Program-made: the position numbers and the translations under genes | Shown here: in pieces, positions 8,370 through 17,270 of the stretch | Layout: the number at the start of each line of letters is the position of its first letter | Numbering within the stretch: the first letter of the stretch is position 1 | The notes under the pieces: generated by a model | Seen by the model: the letters and a program-made list of their open reading frames with translations, nothing else | Databases searched by the model: none | What the model was told of the DNA's origin: nothing | Origin: CAYPTB01 sp964413535 | Lineage (GTDB): Bacteria > Planctomycetota > UBA1135 > GCA-002686595 | Direction: 5' to 3' | NCBI GenBank assembly: GCA_964413535.1 | Contig: CAYPTB010000036.1 | Span: forward strand, 1 to 64,000 | DNA length: 64,000 nucleotides

Positions 8370-9415
8370 CGCCCTCCCCCGAGCGCGTGGAGCAGGGCCG
8401 CAACCGTCCACAAGCGGTTGCCGGCCTCCTGCACCACCACCGAGCGCTCGGAGTCGAGCACGCCGTCCGTCACGACGACGTTGCGCCGCACCGGGAGGCA
8501 GTGCATGAAGAACGCGTCGTCGGTCAGGTCGAGCTTGGCTTCGTCCACGACCCAGGCCTTGCGCAAGCTCGCCTTGTCGCGCGCCTCCTGGTCGAAGCGA
8601 CCGTAGTACTCGAGGCCGGCCCAGGCCTTCGCACACACGACGCGCGCTCCCCGATACGCTTCGGCGACGTCGTCCGTCTCCTCGAGCGTCCCGCCCAAGC
8701 CCTCGGCACGCTCCTTCGCCGCCGCGACGATCTCGGGGTCGAGCCCCCATCCCTGCGGGCGGAGCAGAGTGACCTGCATGCCGAGGTTGGCGGCCGACAG
8801 GAGCTGCGAGTGCGGCGTCGCCGCCGGCAGCGACTTCGGGTGCCAGGCCCAGGTCAGGACGTATTTCAGGCCGCGCGGCTCGCCGAGGCGTTCGACCATC
8901 GTGGCCGAGTCGGCGAGCCCCTGCAGCGGGTGGTACACGTTCGATTCGAGGTTCACGACGGGCACCCTCGAGAACTGCGCGAAGCGCCGCATGAACTCGT
9001 CCTGCTTGACGTCCTCGTAGGTGCCCGTCACATCGGCCGTCGTCGAGCTGGTCGTCACGAGCTCGGACTTGCGGATGCCCACGAAGTCGCAGAACTCGCT
9101 CATCACCGGGGCGAGCTCGCGCACGTGCTCCTGCGTGTTGCCGTCCATGACGACGCCTTCCCGGCACTCGAACTGCCACGTGTCCCTGCCGGGCGTCACC
9201 GCGATGGCGCTTCCCCCGAATCGGCTGATCGCCGACTCGCACGACATGCGCGTGCGCACCGAGGGATTGAAGAACAGGAGCCCGAGCACCTTGCCCGCGA
9301 GGTCCGGTCGCACGCGTCCGGACTTGATCTCGAGGGCCAGGTCGACGAGCTGCCGGATCTCGCGTGTCGTGAAGTCGAGGGTGGAGAGGAAGTGTCGGCC
9401 GCGGATGTCGATCAT
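8366..9415 (-). CDS. argF': N-acylornithine carbamoyltransferase (acetyl-/succinylornithine type)
   Basis: The 349-residue protein transfers a carbamoyl group to an N-acylated ornithine in arginine synthesis. The carbamoyl-phosphate site SVRTR is at 52-56, HPLQ at 162-165 and HCLPVRRNV at 305-313. FFNPS, VVMDG and YVLTWAWHPK follow Xanthomonas acetylornithine carbamoyltransferase more closely than ordinary ArgF. The position that separates acetylornithine (Glu92 in Xanthomonas) from succinylornithine (Pro90 in Bacteroides) enzymes is Gln95 here, and the modified lysine of the Xanthomonas enzyme aligns with Val314. Those alignments are by eye from memory. ATG 9415 is four bases after the upstream stop. 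The acyl specificity is open. Confidence 0.82.
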   Translation of the reverse strand: MIDIRGRHFLSTLDFTTREIRQLVDLALEIKSGRVRPDLAGKVLGLLFFNPSVRTRMSCESAISRFGGSAIAVTPGRDTWQFECREGVVMDGNTQEHVRELAPVMSEFCDFVGIRKSELVTTSSTTADVTGTYEDVKQDEFMRRFAQFSRVPVVNLESNVYHPLQGLADSATMVERLGEPRGLKYVLTWAWHPKSLPAATPHSQLLSAANLGMQVTLLRPQGWGLDPEIVAAAKERAEGLGGTLEETDDVAEAYRGARVVCAKAWAGLEYYGRFDQEARDKASLRKAWVVDEAKLDLTDDAFFMHCLPVRRNVVVTDGVLDSERSVVVQEAGNRLWTVAALLHALGGGR

Positions 9416-9419
9416 GGCC

Positions 9420-10754
9420 TCACGCTGCTCCGCTGGCCTTTTCCGCGAGCGAGCGTTCGAGCGCGTTCAGCAGCTCGTCGCCCTGCGTCTCGAGGTCGTA
9501 GGTGACACGCACCGTGGGCTTCTCGATCCGAATCACGCGCGCCAGGTCGATGGGCGTCCCGACCACGACCACGTCGCAATCGCAGGCGTTGATGGTCGCC
9601 TCCAGATCCGCCATCTGCGTCTCTCCGTACCCCATCGCCGGCAGCAATCGGCCGATTCCGGCGTATTTCGCGAACGTCTCGGCGATCTCCCCACGCGCCC
9701 ACTTCCGCGGGTCGACGGTGCTGGCGCCTCCACACTGCTCCACCGCCACCGTTCCCGCACCGTACTTCATCTCGCCGTGCGTGAGCGTGGGGCCGTCCTC
9801 GACGACGAGCACGCGCTTGCCGCGAATGGCCTCGGGATTCGAGACGCGCACCGGGGAGTTCGCGCGCAGCACGAGAGCTCCCGGATTCTTCTTGCGGGCA
9901 TTCCGTTCGACCGTCTCGATGTCGGCCTCGTTGGCCGTGTTGCACTTGTTGATCAGGATGACGTCGGCCCGTGCGAAGTTCACCTGTCCGGGAAAGTAGA
10001 CGAGCTCGTGCCCGGGCCGGTGCGGATCCGCAACGGTGATCCACAGGTCCGGTTGGTAGAAGGGCGTGTCGTTGTTGCCTCCATCCCACAGGATGACGTC
10101 GGCCTCCTGCTCGGCTTCGCGCAGGATCGCGGCGTAGTCGACACCGGCATAGACGACGGCTCCGTTCTGGATGTGGGGCTCGTACTCTTCCATCTCCTCG
10201 ATCGTGCAGCGGTGTTTCACCAGGTCGTCGAGCTCCGCGAAGCGCTGTACGCGCTGCGCGACGAGGTCGCCGTAGGGCATGGGGTGGCGCACGACGATCG
10301 TCTTCAGATTCCTCTCCCGCAGCCGACTGACCACCCAGCGCGAAGTCTGGCTCTTCCCACAACCGGTGCGCACGGCGCAGACCGCGATGACCGGCTTGGT
10401 CGAGGCGAGCATGGTCCGGTCGACGTCGAACGTGGAGAAGCGCGCTCCGGCCCCGCGCACGAGCGATGCGCGCTCCGCGACGTATTCGTCGCGCACGTCC
10501 GAGTACGCGAACACGACCTCGTCGACGGAGTGCGCACGGATCAGATCGACGAGCTCCTCCTCGGGGTGGATGGGGATGCCGTCCGGGTAGAAGGGTCCGG
10601 CCAGCTCGGGCGGGTAGCGTCGGCCGTCGATGTGCGGGATCTGCGTGGCGGTGAAGGCAACGACGCGCTTCGACTGCTGATCGCGGTAGCAGGTGTTGAA
10701 GACGTGGAAGTCCTTCCCCGCCGCCCCCATGATCAGGACGTTGCCTTGGTGCAT
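9420..10754 (-). CDS. Cyclic 2,3-diphosphoglycerate synthetase-like P-loop protein
   Basis: A 444-residue protein begins with the family hallmark VLIMGAAGKDFHVFN and continues with FTATQIP and GRRYPPELAGP. A P-loop-like TGCGKSQTS lies at 130-138 and a degenerate guanine/adenine-specificity LINKCN later. Archaeal relatives make cyclic 2,3-diphosphoglycerate with ATP; bacterial relatives are widespread but functionally unassigned. It is the first gene of an operon with the carbamoyltransferase, GNAT and M20 genes, each four bases apart or overlapping. The shared operon suggests a role linked to arginine or carbamoyl-phosphate metabolism rather than thermoprotection, but that is only inference. 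GAAGG precedes the ATG by about ten bases. Confidence 0.72.
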   Translation of the reverse strand: MHQGNVLIMGAAGKDFHVFNTCYRDQQSKRVVAFTATQIPHIDGRRYPPELAGPFYPDGIPIHPEEELVDLIRAHSVDEVVFAYSDVRDEYVAERASLVRGAGARFSTFDVDRTMLASTKPVIAVCAVRTGCGKSQTSRWVVSRLRERNLKTIVVRHPMPYGDLVAQRVQRFAELDDLVKHRCTIEEMEEYEPHIQNGAVVYAGVDYAAILREAEQEADVILWDGGNNDTPFYQPDLWITVADPHRPGHELVYFPGQVNFARADVILINKCNTANEADIETVERNARKKNPGALVLRANSPVRVSNPEAIRGKRVLVVEDGPTLTHGEMKYGAGTVAVEQCGGASTVDPRKWARGEIAETFAKYAGIGRLLPAMGYGETQMADLEATINACDCDVVVVGTPIDLARVIRIEKPTVRVTYDLETQGDELLNALERSLAEKASGAA

Positions 10755-10930
10755 GTGCTAACTACCTTCGCGGCAAAGAGTTCCAGCTCTACTTGGGGCC
10801 GGCCCCGGATCTCGCTGGGGCGGACATCCTAGCATCGCGGAGCACCCCCCGGTGGCTCGGGCCGGAGCTTCCCCGCAGCCCGGGAACCCGTCCGGACGAG
10901 CGCTTCCAGCCCTCCGGACCCCCACCATCC

Positions 10931-12241
10931 ATGTTCGCGCCGGTCCGACTGCTCTCCAGACTCGCGCTCGACCTCTTCTACCGGCGGCGCGTCCTCGGCC
11001 GATCGGTGCCGGGGAGCGGGCCCGTGGTGCTCGTGGCGAACCACCCCAACGGACTGCTCGACGCCGCGGCGGTGATGCTGCTCACCGAACGGCGCGTCCG
11101 TTTTCTCGGCAAGGAGCCGCTGTTCGCGATCCCGGGCTTCGGGGCACTCTTGCGCGCCATGGGGACACTGCCCGTCCATCGCGCCATCGACGGGGCCGAC
11201 ACGGCGGACAACCAGCACACGTTCCAAGCCGTCTTCGAAGCGCTCCAGCAGGGCGAGGTCGTGTGCCTGTTCCCGGAAGGCATCAGCCACTCGGAGCCCG
11301 CGCTCCAGAAGCTCAAGACCGGCGCTGCGCGCATGGCGCTCGGCGCGGAAGCGCTGGCGCGCGGAACGCTCTCCGTCGTGGTCGTTCCGGTCGGGCTCGT
11401 GTACGGCAGGAAGGATCGCTTCCGCAGCACGCTGGCCGCGTCGGTCGGAGAGCCCATCGAGGTTCGCACCGGGCTCGAGCTCTTCCGCGCCGACGAGCGC
11501 TCCGCCGTGGGCGAGCTCACCGCTCGCATCGCGCAAGGTCTGCGGCGAGTGATGCTCGAGCTCGACGGCTGGGAGGACCTTCCGCTGCTCGAGCTCGCCG
11601 AACGCATCTGGCCCCGCGACGGCTCGGATCCCGTGGAGCGCATGCGCCTCTTCGCGGACGGGTTGCGGCGCCTGCGCGCGGGCGACCCCGATCGAGCGGC
11701 CGAGCTGGCGCACCGCGTCGCCCTGTTCCGCGACCGACTGGAGCTCCTCGGGCTATCCGTGGGCGACCTCGACGTGCGCTACTCTCCGATGGGCGTCGTG
11801 CGCTTCACGCTGCGCAACGGTTTCCTGCTCGGGATCGCGCTGCCCCTGGCCGTCCTCGGCGCCGCGTTCTGGTGGCTCCCCTACCGCGCGGTTGGCTGGA
11901 TCTCGGGTTGGAAGAGCGTCCAGATCGACATCGTCGCCACGCAACGCGTGGCCGTGGGCATCGTCGTCTTCGCGGTCTGGCTCCTCCTGGCCGGAGTCGC
12001 CGCCCTGATGCTCGGAGGCCCCTGGTGGGCGTGCGGGACCCTCGCGCTCGCACCCGGCGCGGGCGTCGTGACCCTGCGCTTCGGCGACCGGTTCCGCGCC
12101 GTGGCGGGCGACGCGTTGCGCTTCTTCCGGTTCGCGCGGAAGGGCTCGCTCAAGGCGCGCCTCGCCGAACGCCGCGACGAGCTCGCCAGCGACTTCGCCG
12201 CCGTTCAAGAGCACCTGTTGCGGGCTACGGGTTCACCCTGA
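10931..12241 (+). CDS. 1-acyl-sn-glycerol-3-phosphate acyltransferase (PlsC-like) with C-terminal membrane segments
   Basis: The 436-residue protein acylates (lyso)phosphatidate or a related lipid at the membrane. The catalytic block is NHPNGLLD at 37-44, a variant with five rather than four residues between His and Asp, and the substrate motif FPEGISH is at 114-120. About 200 further residues follow, including hydrophobic segments near LLGIALPLAVLGAAFWW and AVGIVVFAVWLLLAGVAA. This makes it longer than a typical PlsC of about 250 residues. I chose ATG 10931 because homologous sequence begins there; the in-frame upstream extension to 10793 is low complexity. It is divergently oriented to the arginine operon. 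Confidence 0.75.
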   Translation: MFAPVRLLSRLALDLFYRRRVLGRSVPGSGPVVLVANHPNGLLDAAAVMLLTERRVRFLGKEPLFAIPGFGALLRAMGTLPVHRAIDGADTADNQHTFQAVFEALQQGEVVCLFPEGISHSEPALQKLKTGAARMALGAEALARGTLSVVVVPVGLVYGRKDRFRSTLAASVGEPIEVRTGLELFRADERSAVGELTARIAQGLRRVMLELDGWEDLPLLELAERIWPRDGSDPVERMRLFADGLRRLRAGDPDRAAELAHRVALFRDRLELLGLSVGDLDVRYSPMGVVRFTLRNGFLLGIALPLAVLGAAFWWLPYRAVGWISGWKSVQIDIVATQRVAVGIVVFAVWLLLAGVAALMLGGPWWACGTLALAPGAGVVTLRFGDRFRAVAGDALRFFRFARKGSLKARLAERRDELASDFAAVQEHLLRATGSP

Positions 12242-12406
12242 AGGGGATCGAGCAGGACCCGCTGCGGGAAGCAGCGCGAACGAGGTACTCGGCCAATAGG
12301 CTTGTAGCGAGGCGCCCGGACCGTCCGATACAGCCTCCGTTCCGCGCCCGCGCGCACGGAACCTTGTCGTAGACTCTGGAACGGACGAGGCGGGAAGACA
12401 GCGACC

Positions 12407-14023
12407 ATGACCAGGGGACGAGTCTTGCAGGAAGGCGTGGAGGTGCGAGGTCCGCTCACGCCCGACGACGAGTCCCTGCTCTCGCCCGCCGCCTTGGCCT
12501 TCGTCACCCGTCTCGAGCGCAAGTTCGGCGGGCGGCGACGCGCCCTCTTGGAACGGCGCCGGGAGCGCCAGGCCGAGCTCGATCGAGGCTCCTTCCCCGA
12601 TTTCCTCCCGGAGACGCGCAAGATCCGCGAGAGCGAATGGACGGTCGCGCCGGCGCCGCGCGACCTCGAGAAGCGCGTGGTCGAGATCACGGGCCCCGTC
12701 GATCGCAAGATGGTGATCAACGCGCTGAACTCCAAAGCCGACGTCTACATGGCGGATTTCGAGGACGCCAATTCACCGACCTGGCGCAACAACCTCGAGG
12801 GCCAGAGGAACCTCTACGACGCGGTCCGTCGCCGCATCGACTTCGTCCATCCGGAGACGGGCAAGGCCTACCACCTGAACGAACGCACGGCGACGCTCGT
12901 CGTGCGGCCGCGGGGTTGGCACCTCGAGGAGGCCCATCTGTGGGTCGACGGCGCGCCCGTGTCGGCCGCGTTGTTCGACTTCGGTCTCTTCTTCTTCCAC
13001 AACGCGAAGGAGCTCATCGCGCGCGGAACGGGGCCCTACTTCTACCTCCCGAAGCTCGAGGGGCATCTCGAGGCCCGCCTGTGGAACGACGTGTTCGTCC
13101 TCGCCCAGGAAGCGCTCGCCATCCGCCGCGGCACGATCAAGGCGACGGTGCTGATCGAGACGATCCTCGCCGCCTTCGAGATGCACGAGATCCTGCACGA
13201 GCTCCGCGAGCATTCCTCGGGGCTCAACTGCGGGCGTTGGGACTACATCTTCAGCTTCATCAAGCGCTTTCGGGCGCACGAGCGCTTCCTCTTGCCCGAC
13301 CGCGCGAGCGTCGGCATGGACCGCCCGTTCCTGGCCGCCTACAGCCAACTGCTGGTCCAGACTTGCCATCGCCGCGGAGCGCACGCGATGGGCGGCATGG
13401 CAGCGCAGATCCCGATCAAGGACGACGAGCGGCGCAATGCGGCAGCGCTCGAGCGGGTGCGTTCCGACAAGCGCCGCGAGGCCCGCAACGGACACGACGG
13501 GACGTGGGTCGCGCATCCCGGTCTGGTCGCCGCCGCCCGCGAGGAGTTCGAAGCGGTTCTCGGTGGCGATCCGAACCAGCTCGCCGTCCTGCGCGAGGAC
13601 GTCCGGGTCGGCGCCGGCGACCTGCTCGCGGTCCCCACGGGAGCGATCACGGAGGCGGGTTTGCGCCAGAACCTGAGCGTGGGCGTGGCCTACCTCGCCG
13701 CCTGGCTCTCGGGACAGGGTTGCGTGCCCTTGCACGATCTCATGGAGGACGCAGCGACGGCGGAGATCTCGCGAACGCAGGTCTGGCAATGGATACGCCA
13801 CGGCGCCTCGCTCGACGACGGACGCAAGATCGATCTCGAGCTCGTCCGCCGCACGCTCGCGGAAGAGCTCGCGAAGTTGCGCGAAGGCGTCGACCCCGCA
13901 CACCACGCGCACGCTCGACACGAGCTGGCTGCGCGTCTCTTCGAGGACCTCGTCACCTCGCCGGAGCTCGAGGAATTCCTAACGCTGCCCGCCTACGAGC
14001 ACATCACGACCGTCGATCCGTGA
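12407..14023 (+). CDS. aceB: Malate synthase A
   Basis: This enzyme condenses acetyl-CoA with glyoxylate to malate in the glyoxylate shunt. It has 538 residues, the usual AceB length. Diagnostic segments include YMADFEDANSPTW, VVRPRGWHLEE with the catalytic arginine, ATVLIETILAAFEMHEIL carrying the magnesium-binding glutamate, LNCGRWDYIFS, and the late QWIRHG. It is 52 bases upstream of isocitrate lyase, the standard aceBA arrangement. The ATG at 12407 follows GGCGGGAAG-type purine sequence with no strong ribosome site. No frameshift is seen. Confidence 0.93.
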   Translation: MTRGRVLQEGVEVRGPLTPDDESLLSPAALAFVTRLERKFGGRRRALLERRRERQAELDRGSFPDFLPETRKIRESEWTVAPAPRDLEKRVVEITGPVDRKMVINALNSKADVYMADFEDANSPTWRNNLEGQRNLYDAVRRRIDFVHPETGKAYHLNERTATLVVRPRGWHLEEAHLWVDGAPVSAALFDFGLFFFHNAKELIARGTGPYFYLPKLEGHLEARLWNDVFVLAQEALAIRRGTIKATVLIETILAAFEMHEILHELREHSSGLNCGRWDYIFSFIKRFRAHERFLLPDRASVGMDRPFLAAYSQLLVQTCHRRGAHAMGGMAAQIPIKDDERRNAAALERVRSDKRREARNGHDGTWVAHPGLVAAAREEFEAVLGGDPNQLAVLREDVRVGAGDLLAVPTGAITEAGLRQNLSVGVAYLAAWLSGQGCVPLHDLMEDAATAEISRTQVWQWIRHGASLDDGRKIDLELVRRTLAEELAKLREGVDPAHHAHARHELAARLFEDLVTSPELEEFLTLPAYEHITTVDP

Positions 14024-14075
14024 AGGCCCGCTCCCATCGCACCACGAGGACCAAGCTCCACCAGGAGAAGCCCAG

Positions 14076-15344
14076 ATGACCGACCCCTATCTCGGTGTGC
14101 CCATGAACGGCGCGTACGCCGACCGCTGGAACGGGATCTCACGCGACTACGCTCCCGCCGACGTCGAGCGCCTGCGCGGCAGCGTGCGCGTGAGCCACAC
14201 CCTGGCCGAGCTCGGTGCCGCCCGGCTGTGGAAGCTCCTGCGCGAGCGCGATTACGTGCCTGCACTGGGCGCGCTCTCGGGCAACCAGGCGATGCAGATG
14301 GTGAAGGCCGGGCTCGAGGCCATCTACCTCTCCGGCTGGCAGGTCGCCGCCGACGCGAACCTCGCGGGCCACATGTACCCCGACCAGAGCCTGTACCCGG
14401 CGAACAGCGTCCCCCACGTCGTGCGGCGCATCAACCAGACGCTCGAGCGGGCCGACCAGATCGCGCACATGGAGGGCGATTCCTCCACTCACTGGTTCGC
14501 CCCCATCGTGGCCGACGCGGAGGCGGGGTTCGGCGGTCCGCTCAACGCCTTCGAGCTCATGAAGGCCATGATCGAAGCCGGCGCCGCCGGCGTGCACTTC
14601 GAGGACCAGCTCGCGTCGGAGAAGAAGTGCGGCCATCTGGGCGGCAAGGTGCTCGTCCCGACGCAGGCGTTCGTGTCCACCCTCAACGCCGCGCGCCTCG
14701 CCGCCGACGTGATGGGCGTGCCAACCCTGCTCGTCGCCCGCACGGACGCCCATGCCGCGCGCTTGCTGACGAGCGACGTCGACGAGCGCGACCGCGAGTT
14801 CCTCACGGGCGAGCGCACTCCGGAGGGTTTCTATTGCATCCGCCCCGGCCTCGACACCGCGATCGCGCGCGCCAAGGCCTACGCTCCCTACGCCGACCTG
14901 GTGTGGTGCGAGACGTCGACTCCCGACCTCGCCGAGGCCCGGCGCTTCGCCGAGGAATTGCGCGCGGAGCACCCGAACAAGCTGCTCGCCTACAACTGCT
15001 CGCCCTCGTTCAACTGGCGCAAGCATCTCGACGGGACGACCATCGCGAAGTTCCAGCGCGAGCTGGGCGCGATGGGCTACAAGTTCCAATTCGTCACGTT
15101 GGCGGGCTTCCACAGCCTCAATCACGGGATGTTCGAGCTCGCGCGCGCCTATCGCGCCGCAGGCATGGCCGCCTACGCGGAGCTCCAGGACGCCGAGTTC
15201 GCGAGCGAGCCGCACGGCTACACCGCGACGCGCCACCAGCGTGAAGTCGGCACCGGCTACTTCGACCTCGTCTCCCAGGTCGTCAAGGCGGGCAAGTCCT
15301 CGACGGTCGCGCTGGCCGGCTCCACCGAGGAGGCGCAGTTCTGA
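14076..15344 (+). CDS. aceA: Isocitrate lyase
   Basis: This enzyme splits isocitrate into succinate and glyoxylate. It has 422 residues, close to the usual bacterial length. The signature KKCGHLGGK is at 183-191 with catalytic C185. SGWQVAADAN, ADAEAGFGG, HFEDQ and YNCSPSFNW are other family blocks. AGGAG lies about nine bases before ATG 14076. It is downstream of aceB and followed 103 bases later by an aminotransferase likely to use the glyoxylate. Together they support growth on acetate or fatty acids. Confidence 0.94.
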   Translation: MTDPYLGVPMNGAYADRWNGISRDYAPADVERLRGSVRVSHTLAELGAARLWKLLRERDYVPALGALSGNQAMQMVKAGLEAIYLSGWQVAADANLAGHMYPDQSLYPANSVPHVVRRINQTLERADQIAHMEGDSSTHWFAPIVADAEAGFGGPLNAFELMKAMIEAGAAGVHFEDQLASEKKCGHLGGKVLVPTQAFVSTLNAARLAADVMGVPTLLVARTDAHAARLLTSDVDERDREFLTGERTPEGFYCIRPGLDTAIARAKAYAPYADLVWCETSTPDLAEARRFAEELRAEHPNKLLAYNCSPSFNWRKHLDGTTIAKFQRELGAMGYKFQFVTLAGFHSLNHGMFELARAYRAAGMAAYAELQDAEFASEPHGYTATRHQREVGTGYFDLVSQVVKAGKSSTVALAGSTEEAQF

Positions 15345-15447
15345 TCTCCGCGCGCGCCCCCTCGCGCGCCCCCTCGCGCGCGCGCGCCCTCGGTACGATG
15401 CCTCTCGAGCGTTACCCCCAGCCGAGCGAGACGTCGACTCGGAGCCC

Positions 15448-16629
15448 ATGTCGGACGTTCCCCCGCCCTTCGAGCCTCCCTCGCGCGTGCTGCTCGGTCC
15501 GGGTCCCTCGGATCCCGCACCTTCGGTCCTAGCAGCGCTCGCGAAACCGACCCTCGGTCATCTCGATCCCCGCTTCCTCGCGGCGATGGACGAGATCCGG
15601 GCCATGCTGCGCTCGGTCTTCCGGACCCGGAACGAGCTCTCGTTGCCGATGTCGGGCACGGGTTCGGCGGGCATGGAGACGTGCCTCGCCAACCTGCTCG
15701 AACCCGGCGACCGCGCGCTCGTCGGAGTGAACGGCGTCTTCGGCTCGCGCATGGTCGACGTGGCCCTGCGCTGCGGCGCACGGGTCACGCGCGTCGACGG
15801 CGAGTGGGGTCGGGCGATCCCGCCGGATGCGTTCCGCGCGGCGGCCGGCCGCGAGCGCTACCGCGTCGTGTGCGTCGTGCACGCGGAAACCTCGACCGGC
15901 GTCGCGCAGGAGATCGCTCCGCTGCGCTCCGTCGCCGACGAGCTGGGAGCGCTGCTGCTCGTCGACTGCGTGACGTCGCTCTGCGGCACGCCGGTGGAGC
16001 TCGACGCGTGGGGCGTCGACGCCGCGTACTCCGGCACCCAGAAATGCCTGTCCTGTCCGCCGGGGCTGTCGCCGATCAGCTTCTCCCCGCGCGCGAAGGA
16101 GCGCCTCGACGCCCGGCGCGTCGCGGTGCAGAGCTGGTACCTCGACCTCTCGCTGATCGCGAGCTACTGGGGCAGCGAACGCGTCTATCACCACACGGCT
16201 CCGATCAACATGCTCTACGGTCTGCACGAGGCCCTGCGGCTCGCGCTGGCGGAGGGACTCGACGTCCGCTTCGCACGCCATCGGCGGAACGGACGCGCCC
16301 TGTGGAGCGGACTCGAGGCCCTGGGACTCGAACTCGTCGTACCGGAGAGCGAGCGCCTGCCCCAGCTCACGGCCGTGCGCGTACCGGAGAGCGTCGACGA
16401 GGCGCGCGTGCGTCGCGACCTGCTCACGGACTTCGGCATCGAGATCGGGGGCGGTCTCGGTCCGATGAAGGGCAAGGTGTGGCGCATCGGCCTGATGGGC
16501 TCTGGCTCGACGCGCAAGAACGTGACGCTGTGCCTCGCTGCGCTCGCTTCCGCGCTGGAGCGACAGGGTTTCCGTGCGAGCGGCGATCCCCTCGGCGCCG
16601 CCGCAGAGGTCTACCTGGACGCCGATTGA
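15448..16629 (+). CDS. Class V aminotransferase, probable alanine/serine-glyoxylate aminotransferase
   Basis: The 393-residue PLP enzyme moves an amino group onto glyoxylate, giving glycine. LLGPGPSDPAP near 15-25, HLDPRF, SGTGSAGMET near 69-78, HAETSTG near 145-151 and the PLP lysine K199 in SGTQKCLSCPPGLS are the family blocks. RIGLMG near the end is also typical. The start at 15448 gives the normal N-terminus. The gap after aceA contains a short CGCGCGCCCCCT tandem duplication. Its position behind the glyoxylate shunt supports a role in glyoxylate removal; the amino donor (alanine or serine) cannot be read from sequence. Confidence 0.85.
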   Translation: MSDVPPPFEPPSRVLLGPGPSDPAPSVLAALAKPTLGHLDPRFLAAMDEIRAMLRSVFRTRNELSLPMSGTGSAGMETCLANLLEPGDRALVGVNGVFGSRMVDVALRCGARVTRVDGEWGRAIPPDAFRAAAGRERYRVVCVVHAETSTGVAQEIAPLRSVADELGALLLVDCVTSLCGTPVELDAWGVDAAYSGTQKCLSCPPGLSPISFSPRAKERLDARRVAVQSWYLDLSLIASYWGSERVYHHTAPINMLYGLHEALRLALAEGLDVRFARHRRNGRALWSGLEALGLELVVPESERLPQLTAVRVPESVDEARVRRDLLTDFGIEIGGGLGPMKGKVWRIGLMGSGSTRKNVTLCLAALASALERQGFRASGDPLGAAAEVYLDAD

Positions 16630-16676
16630 GCTTGGGACGGGAGCCGTGCGCGAGGCGGCTCGGAGCTCGCACGGGC

Positions 16677-17249
16677 TCAGCGACGCTGCTCGAAGCGCGC
16701 TCCTCGAGCAGTCCCAGCCGCGCGCTTCCCGAGGTAGCGGTGGCCGATCGACGCGCCTGCGCCGACGAGCCCACCCACCGGGAGCGGGATGGCGATCAAG
16801 ACGGCGGCGATCACGGCCTTGCACGATGAGTAGACGGGACGCCGGCTCTCGCGCAGTTCCGCGAAGAAGACCAAGCAGGCGCCGAGGAACGCGCAGGGCA
16901 GCGCGAGCAGGAGGTAGGTGCCGGGTCCGAACAGGTCGCCGCCGAAGGCGAACACGTCGCACGCGGCGATGACCGCGGCCGAGAGCGGTGCGAAGGACCA
17001 CGTCGGCGGTCCCGCGTCGGACGCACCGCTCCGCGCGAACTCGACGGCCGACCAGGCCAGCGAGATCGCGAAGGTCAGCGCGGCGCCGGCCACGGCCCAC
17101 CGGACGTCCACCGCCCCTGCGAGGGCGAGGCCCACCAAGGGGGGGAGGACGACCGCCGTGAAGCACCCGAGGACTCCCCGCTTGCGTGCCCGAAGCTCTG
17201 CCGGACCCGCGGGGCTCGCCCCGTACCGCCCACCTTCCCTCCCGAGCAT
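16677..17249 (-). CDS. Hypothetical four-helix membrane protein
   Basis: This 190-residue protein has four probable membrane segments: CFTAVVLPPLVGLALAGA, AVAGAALTFAISLAW, TYLLLALPCAFLGACLVFF and AVIAAVLIAIPLPVGGLVGAG. I recognise no family. The assigned ATG at 17249 is only 21 bases from the oppositely oriented start at 17271, leaving no room for separate promoters. The true start may be further in, for example just before GVLGCF. It converges on the aminotransferase gene, with a weak GC-rich inverted repeat in the 47-base gap. Confidence rests on the coherent hydrophobic pattern. Confidence 0.55.
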   Translation of the reverse strand: MLGREGGRYGASPAGPAELRARKRGVLGCFTAVVLPPLVGLALAGAVDVRWAVAGAALTFAISLAWSAVEFARSGASDAGPPTWSFAPLSAAVIAACDVFAFGGDLFGPGTYLLLALPCAFLGACLVFFAELRESRRPVYSSCKAVIAAVLIAIPLPVGGLVGAGASIGHRYLGKRAAGTARGARFEQRR

Positions 17250-17270
17250 GAGGCCTGCAGACTAGCGGAC

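Noticed and set aside
15345..15400. CGCGCGCCCCCT tandem repeats as a CRISPR-like or regulatory array
   Set aside because: Only about two short imperfect copies, no spacers; ordinary GC-rich slippage.
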